Shown here piece by piece: positions 59,624-64,000 of a DNA stretch of 64,000 bases. The translations under genes were made by a program, and so were the position numbers. The notes beneath the pieces are model-generated. The model saw only the letters and a program-made list of their open reading frames with translations, was not told the origin of the DNA and did not search any database. The DNA comes from Thermocrinis sp. (GTDB lineage Bacteria > Aquificota > Aquificia > Aquificales > Aquificaceae). Where the stretch lies: the NCBI GenBank assembly GCA_020833645.1, contig JAJHRQ010000001.1, forward strand, positions 1 to 64,000, given 5' to 3'. Every line of letters starts with the position of its first letter. Position 1 is the stretch's first letter.

Positions 59624-60849
59624 GCCCTAACCAAAATCTTCTCTTTGAAGTCCGAAAGGGTCGGCTTGATCCTTATTGTTTCCTTTACATGTCCTTCCAA
59701 GACCTCCAAGGTTTTGTAGCCGTTGCCCGTGATGTATGCTACTACTACCTCATCCTCTTTGAAGGCACCCCTTTCTGCCAACTTCTTGAGGACCGCAATG
59801 GTAGTTCCTCCTGCGGTTTCGGTGAAGATACCCTCCGTTTCCGCCAGCAATTTAATGCCTTCTATGATCTCTTCGTCTGTGGCAGTTTCCCAATCTCCCC
59901 TGCTTTCTTTGGTAACTTGAAGGGCATAGATGCCGTCCGCCGGGTTGCCTATAGCTATGGACTTAGCTATGGTGTTGGGTTTTACGGGCTTTATGTAATC
60001 TCTGCCTTCCTTCCAAGCTTGGGCAATGGGACTACAACCTTCCGCCTGGGCACCATACACTCTGGTGTTCATTTCATCTATTAGACCCACGAGCTTTAAC
60101 TCCTTCAGCCCTTTCCATATTTTTGTTACTAAAGAGCCAGATGCAGCAGGAGCAACTACCGCATCCGGTGCCCTCCAACCCAGCTGTTCTACCACCTCAA
60201 AGGCAAGGGTCTTGGAACCCTCCGCATAGTATGGTCTTATGTTTATGTTGACAAAAGCCCAGTATAGCTCGTTGGCGATCTCAGAACACAGCCTATTCAC
60301 ATCGTCGTAGTTGCCCTCCACCGCCACCACCGTGGGGGAGAAAACCAAGCTACCATAGATCTTTTGAGATTCAAGGTTTGCAGGTATGAACACAAAACAG
60401 TTCAGTCCAGCTTGGGCACAGTGCGCTGCAACTGAGTTGGCAAGGTTGCCCGTAGAGGCACACGCTGCGGTGTCAAAGCCGAACTCCACCGCCTTTGAAA
60501 GGGCAACGGAGACCACCCTGTCTTTGAAGGAAAGGGTAGGATGGTTCACAGAGTCATCCTTTATGTAGAGGTTCTTAAGACCGAGGACTTTACCTAAATT
60601 TTCAGCCTTCTTCAGAGGTGTGTATCCAGCGGTAAGCCCTACCTTGGGCTCCTCCACGGGCAAAAGGTCTATGTATCTCCAAAGGCTCTTTGGTCCTCTT
60701 TCTATCTTCTCTCTGGAGATGTTCTTCTTTATTTCTTCGTAATCATAAACCACCTCCAAGGGCCCAAAGCAAAACTCACAAACATGGATAGGTTCAGCAG
60801 GATACTCCTTTCCACACTCCCTGCACTTTAAACCCTTCACCTTTGCCAT
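59620..60849 (-). CDS. thrC: Threonine synthase
   Basis: 409 aa. An N-terminal zinc ribbon (CRECG, CEFC) is followed by HPTLSFKDRVVSVAL with the PLP Lys, and ACASTGNLANSVAAHCAQAG and APAASGSLVTKIWKG for phosphate binding. It converts O-phosphohomoserine to threonine. TATAAT (complement of 60858-60863) lies 8 bp before the ATG. It overlaps the TlpA-like gene by 4 bp. Confidence 0.93.
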   Translation of the reverse strand: MAKVKGLKCRECGKEYPAEPIHVCEFCFGPLEVVYDYEEIKKNISREKIERGPKSLWRYIDLLPVEEPKVGLTAGYTPLKKAENLGKVLGLKNLYIKDDSVNHPTLSFKDRVVSVALSKAVEFGFDTAACASTGNLANSVAAHCAQAGLNCFVFIPANLESQKIYGSLVFSPTVVAVEGNYDDVNRLCSEIANELYWAFVNINIRPYYAEGSKTLAFEVVEQLGWRAPDAVVAPAASGSLVTKIWKGLKELKLVGLIDEMNTRVYGAQAEGCSPIAQAWKEGRDYIKPVKPNTIAKSIAIGNPADGIYALQVTKESRGDWETATDEEIIEGIKLLAETEGIFTETAGGTTIAVLKKLAERGAFKEDEVVVAYITGNGYKTLEVLEGHVKETIRIKPTLSDFKEKILVRA

Positions 60850-60858
60850 GGGATAAAA

Positions 60859-61731
60859 TTATAACTTCTTTTCTGTTTTGTAGGGCACGGGTATATACTG
60901 CACAGAAGGCACCTGAGCACCCATAGGCTGAGGGTAAAGCTCCATCAGTTGATAAACCTCTTCTGGCACTTCGGTGGATACATTCAAGCCAAGCTCCCTC
61001 AGTTTATCAACCCCTAGGGGAAAATCGTGGGTGTACTTGCCAGTGGCGAGCTCTTGGGCTATAGCCTTAGCCCTTTCCTCCTCCATACCATTTTCCATCA
61101 AAAGCCAAACCACATAATTCACCATCTGCTCTATTGCCTTTTGGGCTACGTCTGCCATTATCAAGGTATGGTCTTCTATGTCTTTTATATCCTTCTTCTC
61201 CAAAACCTTTAGTATGGACGCAGCGGGTATGCCCTGCAGTTGTGGGTCCACGGGACCGAGCACCGCGTTGGGGTCCATTATGATTTCGTCCGCTGCGAGG
61301 GCTATTAGAGTGCCACCAGACATGGCATAGTGGGGAACTATTACCCTCACGGGACCTTTGTGCCTGACGAGGGCGTTGGCGATCTGGGTGGATGCAAGGG
61401 CTAAACCTCCAGGCGTGTGAATGATAAGGTCTATGGGCATATCTGGCGGTGTAAGCCTTATAGCCCTCAGAACCTGCTCTGAGTCCTCAATGTTTATATA
61501 CCTTATGAAAGGTATTCCAAAAAAGCCTACGCTCTCTTGTCGGTGTATGAGGGTTATCACCCTGCTGTTTCTTTTCTCCTCAAGGGTGGAGATGAGGGCT
61601 TCCCTTGCCTTGTTAAGGCTGTACCTGCGTAAAGCGGGCATCAAAAAGAGGAAAAGGAATATGAACCAAAAGATAAGGCTCAGAAGGCTGTATATAAGGC
61701 TGTATATGGGGTTAATGACACCCGGCTCCAT
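60859..61731 (-). CDS. Membrane-bound Clp-fold serine protease (SDH family)
   Basis: 290 aa. An N-terminal transmembrane helix (LLSLIFWFIFLFLFLMPAL) anchors it. DLIIHTPGGLALAST is the oxyanion segment, HYAMSGGTLIALAADEIIMDPNAVLGPVDPQ carries the catalytic Ser and Asp of the SDH (PF01972-type) proteases. The related SppA degrades signal peptides. TAAAAT (complement of 61739-61744) is 7 bp before the ATG. Confidence 0.88.
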   Translation of the reverse strand: MEPGVINPIYSLIYSLLSLIFWFIFLFLFLMPALRRYSLNKAREALISTLEEKRNSRVITLIHRQESVGFFGIPFIRYINIEDSEQVLRAIRLTPPDMPIDLIIHTPGGLALASTQIANALVRHKGPVRVIVPHYAMSGGTLIALAADEIIMDPNAVLGPVDPQLQGIPAASILKVLEKKDIKDIEDHTLIMADVAQKAIEQMVNYVVWLLMENGMEEERAKAIAQELATGKYTHDFPLGVDKLRELGLNVSTEVPEEVYQLMELYPQPMGAQVPSVQYIPVPYKTEKKL

Positions 61732-61763
61732 GACTGTAATTTTAACAAATAAAACCCCCGGGG

Positions 61764-61784
61764 TATAATACGATATGATATAAT
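61764..61784 (+). promoter_or_regulatory. Two tandem -10 boxes before the PelB-like gene
   Basis: TATAAT occurs at 61764-61769 and 61779-61784, followed by a short leader with SD GGGAGG. Alternative start sites, or one is fortuitous. Confidence 0.45.
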
Positions 61785-61807
61785 GAAAGTATAACAGGGA
61801 GGATGGG

Positions 61808-64000
61808 ATGAATACTTATAAGCTTGCAGGAAAGATAGTGCAGGGTAAGTTAATTATCGTGTTTTCCCTTTTGCCATCAGCGATCCTTTTTGCTAAAGAA
61901 AAAAGCCCAACTTACCAAAGAGGTGCTCCATACAAAACAGAGGAAAAATACTACCAGTCTTTAGTTCAGAGCCTTTTGGGTGCCAACGACCTACAAAACG
62001 CCCTAAGGGTGCTTGAGGATGCGGTTAAAAGATTTCCACAAAATCCCAAGTGGTGGGAGCTATACGGACAGGTGCTAATTTGGAACAATATGGGAGACAA
62101 AGCGGGGGAAGCTTTTTACGAAGGTTACAAAAACACAAAAAACAAAGAACTTGCCAAAAAAGCCTTTGAAATCTCCCTCGCCTTTAATAGGATAGATATT
62201 GCCAAGGAACTTATGGAAGTAGTTTCCGTTCCTCCCAATGTAAAGGTCTATATCTACGACCAATTGGGAGATGTGGAAGGGCTTTTAAAGCTTTTATACA
62301 CTCTAAAAACCAAAGACATGCTTTTAATGAGGGCACAAATACTCAATGCGTTGGGAAGAAAAAGAGAGGCAGAAGAAACTATTGATGAATATATAAAACT
62401 ATATGGAAAGGATGAAAAAAGTGTGCTACTTCTGGCAAACATCTATTATTCGGGCAGGAGGTTTGAACAAGCCTTAAAGGTTTTAAAGGACTTTTTGCCA
62501 AGTGTCAAAGAGGATAATGTGGAATTTTACAGAACCCTAAGCGACCTTGCCTGGATGCTACAAGATTACGACGCCACAGCTTTAGCTTCCGAACAGTTAA
62601 TTAGCCTTTCCAAGGGTGAGGTGGCGGATTACATCAGACTATCTGAAATATACTTTAGAAGAGGTTCAAAAAGGGCGGTTTCCCTTGCGCTGGAGGGCTA
62701 CAAAAAGTTTGAGGATCTAATACTTTTGAAAACCGCTTTTTACTATTCTTACGCTTTGGGATTATACGATCAAACCGTTGCCATCTTTAAAGACCACAGA
62801 GACAAGCTACAGGATGACGTAAACACTGTGCTTTCCTATCTGCTTGCTCTACAACAGCTTGGTAAAAAGGAAGAAGCCCTTGAAGAGTTAGAAAAAATTT
62901 TGGCAAAGGCTAAAACTCCTGAGCTTGTCTCCTTCTACATCTACTCCCTGGTGGAAGCCCAACGGGTGGAAAAGCTAAAAAGTGCCCTAAAGGAGTATGA
63001 AGCATACGCAAGGAATCCTTCAGTAGCCCAAGCTTATGCAGTAGCGTACATATTCTTACAGCAGGGTCAAACCGCCCTAAGCTATTACAAACTATCCGGT
63101 TCCAAGGATCCATTACTCTATGCAGACATTATTAACGTGATGGGTCTGGAGGAGGAAGCCAAAGCTATAAAGCTAAAAGCGTACAGAGAGCTAACGAGCA
63201 GTGAATTACCTCTGGATGACCTTGAGAAAGTGAGGTTATACCTCTCTTTGGCTATGGAGTTTGAAAATCCAGAGGTCTTTGAGAAAAAACTCCAAAGGGC
63301 GAAGAGAGTTCTCTCTGATGCAGTTTGGAAAGATATATATTTTGCCTATCTCTTTTCAAAAGAGCAAAGGGAGAAGGCAATTATACAGCAAAGGTTATAC
63401 AAATATCCACTAAAGCCTTGGATGTGGCTAAATTTAGCCCTCTGGCAGGACGATAGGTATCTGGCACTGCAACTCTTAGAAAGTAAGTTAGAAGCCCTTC
63501 CCATAAGGGATAGGGTGGAAGCCCTAAAACGAGTAGGTCAGCCAAGGAGAGCCTTAGAGCTTGCCTTCAAGGGCCTGGAGGAAAACCCATATGACTACCA
63601 GCTTTATAAACAGTTCAGAGACTTGGCGGTACAAGAATCAAACAAAGCAAGCTTGGAAGTATCCCATCAAAAGAGAGACGCTTACGGACAGTTTGTTGAA
63701 AGACTAGAGGTAGAAACTAAATTGGGAGACACCAATTACTCCGTTGGGTTTAGGTCTTCCACCTTTCAACCCACATATAAAGATGATCAAGTCATAAGAC
63801 AAAAGGTAGGGGGTTATCAAGCAGAGATCTACCTACGCAGGCGGTTTGATAGGGGATACCTTGGCTTTGGAATAGGACAGTTGGAAAGGCTCAGGTCGGT
63901 GGCGAATTTCCGTCTCTTTGGAGAGTCCTACCTATTTAGCGGATTATCGGCGGGTTTTGAGGTAGGATACAGACAGCCCAGCACAGAAAGCCTTTACCTT
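61808..64000 (+). CDS. PelB-like outer-membrane exopolysaccharide exporter, incomplete at the right edge
   Basis: 731 codons are open to the window end, so the track missed it. A signal sequence (LIIVFSLLPSAILFA) is followed by about 17 TPR-like helix pairs (for example GRKREAEETIDEYIKLYG, GRRFEQALKVLKDF). From about residue 620 the sequence becomes beta-strand rich (FVERLEVETKLGDTNYSVGFRSS), like the start of an outer-membrane barrel. TPR scaffold plus C-terminal porin is the layout of PelB; AlgK-AlgE or PgaA are similar alternatives. More export genes should follow to the right. Confidence 0.75.
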   Translation, partial: MNTYKLAGKIVQGKLIIVFSLLPSAILFAKEKSPTYQRGAPYKTEEKYYQSLVQSLLGANDLQNALRVLEDAVKRFPQNPKWWELYGQVLIWNNMGDKAGEAFYEGYKNTKNKELAKKAFEISLAFNRIDIAKELMEVVSVPPNVKVYIYDQLGDVEGLLKLLYTLKTKDMLLMRAQILNALGRKREAEETIDEYIKLYGKDEKSVLLLANIYYSGRRFEQALKVLKDFLPSVKEDNVEFYRTLSDLAWMLQDYDATALASEQLISLSKGEVADYIRLSEIYFRRGSKRAVSLALEGYKKFEDLILLKTAFYYSYALGLYDQTVAIFKDHRDKLQDDVNTVLSYLLALQQLGKKEEALEELEKILAKAKTPELVSFYIYSLVEAQRVEKLKSALKEYEAYARNPSVAQAYAVAYIFLQQGQTALSYYKLSGSKDPLLYADIINVMGLEEEAKAIKLKAYRELTSSELPLDDLEKVRLYLSLAMEFENPEVFEKKLQRAKRVLSDAVWKDIYFAYLFSKEQREKAIIQQRLYKYPLKPWMWLNLALWQDDRYLALQLLESKLEALPIRDRVEALKRVGQPRRALELAFKGLEENPYDYQLYKQFRDLAVQESNKASLEVSHQKRDAYGQFVERLEVETKLGDTNYSVGFRSSTFQPTYKDDQVIRQKVGGYQAEIYLRRRFDRGYLGFGIGQLERLRSVANFRLFGESYLFSGLSAGFEVGYRQPSTESLYL

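Overview
The window looks like a chromosomal segment from a thermophilic chemolithoautotroph of the Aquificaceae (Hydrogenobacter/Thermocrinis/Aquifex group). The main evidence is an adjacent biotin carboxylase (472 aa) and biotinyl carboxyltransferase (654 aa) pair whose sizes and order match the 2-oxoglutarate carboxylase CfiB/CfiA of the reductive TCA cycle. Other supporting traits are a carbamoyl-phosphate synthase large subunit present only as its C-terminal half, short compact proteins rich in Lys and Glu, tight overlapping operons, a sigma-54 promoter in front of DUF2173 genes, and a TtuA/sulfur-carrier pair of the tRNA thiolation type found in thermophiles. The genus is inference.

Layout. 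1-5.9 kb (minus strand): an envelope polysaccharide cluster with asparagine synthase (cut by the left edge), methyltransferase, flippase, GT9 glycosyltransferase, O-antigen ligase and two small proteins. 5.9-10.1 kb: housekeeping genes (glcD-like, nth, prmA, DUF429, tadA). 10.1-10.6 kb: a three-repeat CRISPR-like relic. 10.6-17.2 kb (plus): an operon with an OsmC protein, cfiB, cfiA, a peroxiredoxin, a DUF523/DUF1722 protein and a TatD-radical SAM fusion. 17.25-25 kb: a translationally coupled PLD-SNF2 helicase / DNA methyltransferase / membrane protein operon that is a strong candidate defence system. 25-27.5 kb: four tandem membrane-anchored coiled-coil paralogues, a DUF1640-like gene with a broken copy, and a decayed MntA/HepT toxin-antitoxin pair. 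27.6-34.6 kb: rhodanese, prepilin peptidase, a tandem catalytically degenerate HepT-like protein, TusA-DUF3343, trpC (CTG start), birA, pgeF, proC, rimI. 34.5-35.0 kb: a scar of three broken genes, including a TnpB relic. 35.1-42.8 kb: type IV pilus genes (pilY1, four minor pilins, two major-type pilins). 43-44.5 kb: a TnpB-like gene with a probable omega-RNA. 44.5-50.4 kb: rlmB, nadA, glmU, tRNA-Lys, aldolase, coaE, ttuA/ttuB-like. 50.4-53.2 kb: a sigma-54 operon with two DUF2173 proteins, an SCP2 protein and a broken sigma-54 activator. 53.2-61.7 kb: tRNA-Asn, minCDE, HAD phosphatase, carB C-half, M23 peptidase, DUF374 acyltransferase, TlpA-like lipoprotein, thrC, SDH-type protease. 61.8 kb to the right edge: a PelB-like TPR/beta-barrel exopolysaccharide exporter, incomplete.

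How the genes connect. The CfiAB carboxylase needs biotinylation, and a BirA ligase lies 18 kb away; peroxide-handling genes flank cfiAB. Pilus genes are spread over 28-43 kb and two of the pilus operons share a 16-bp motif in their upstream regions. Surface polysaccharide genes lie at both ends of the window.

A recurring architectural feature is that many first genes of transcripts carry a TATAAT-like -10 box only 6-9 bp before the start codon and no Shine-Dalgarno sequence, whereas operon-internal genes often have AGGAGG. This suggests widespread leaderless transcription, including several divergent pairs separated by only 18-22 bp with overlapping -10 boxes. Several genes show sequence-level lesions (frameshifts, lost motifs, non-standard start codons) that may be real decay or assembly error. 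No searches were run; all family names come from reading motifs.
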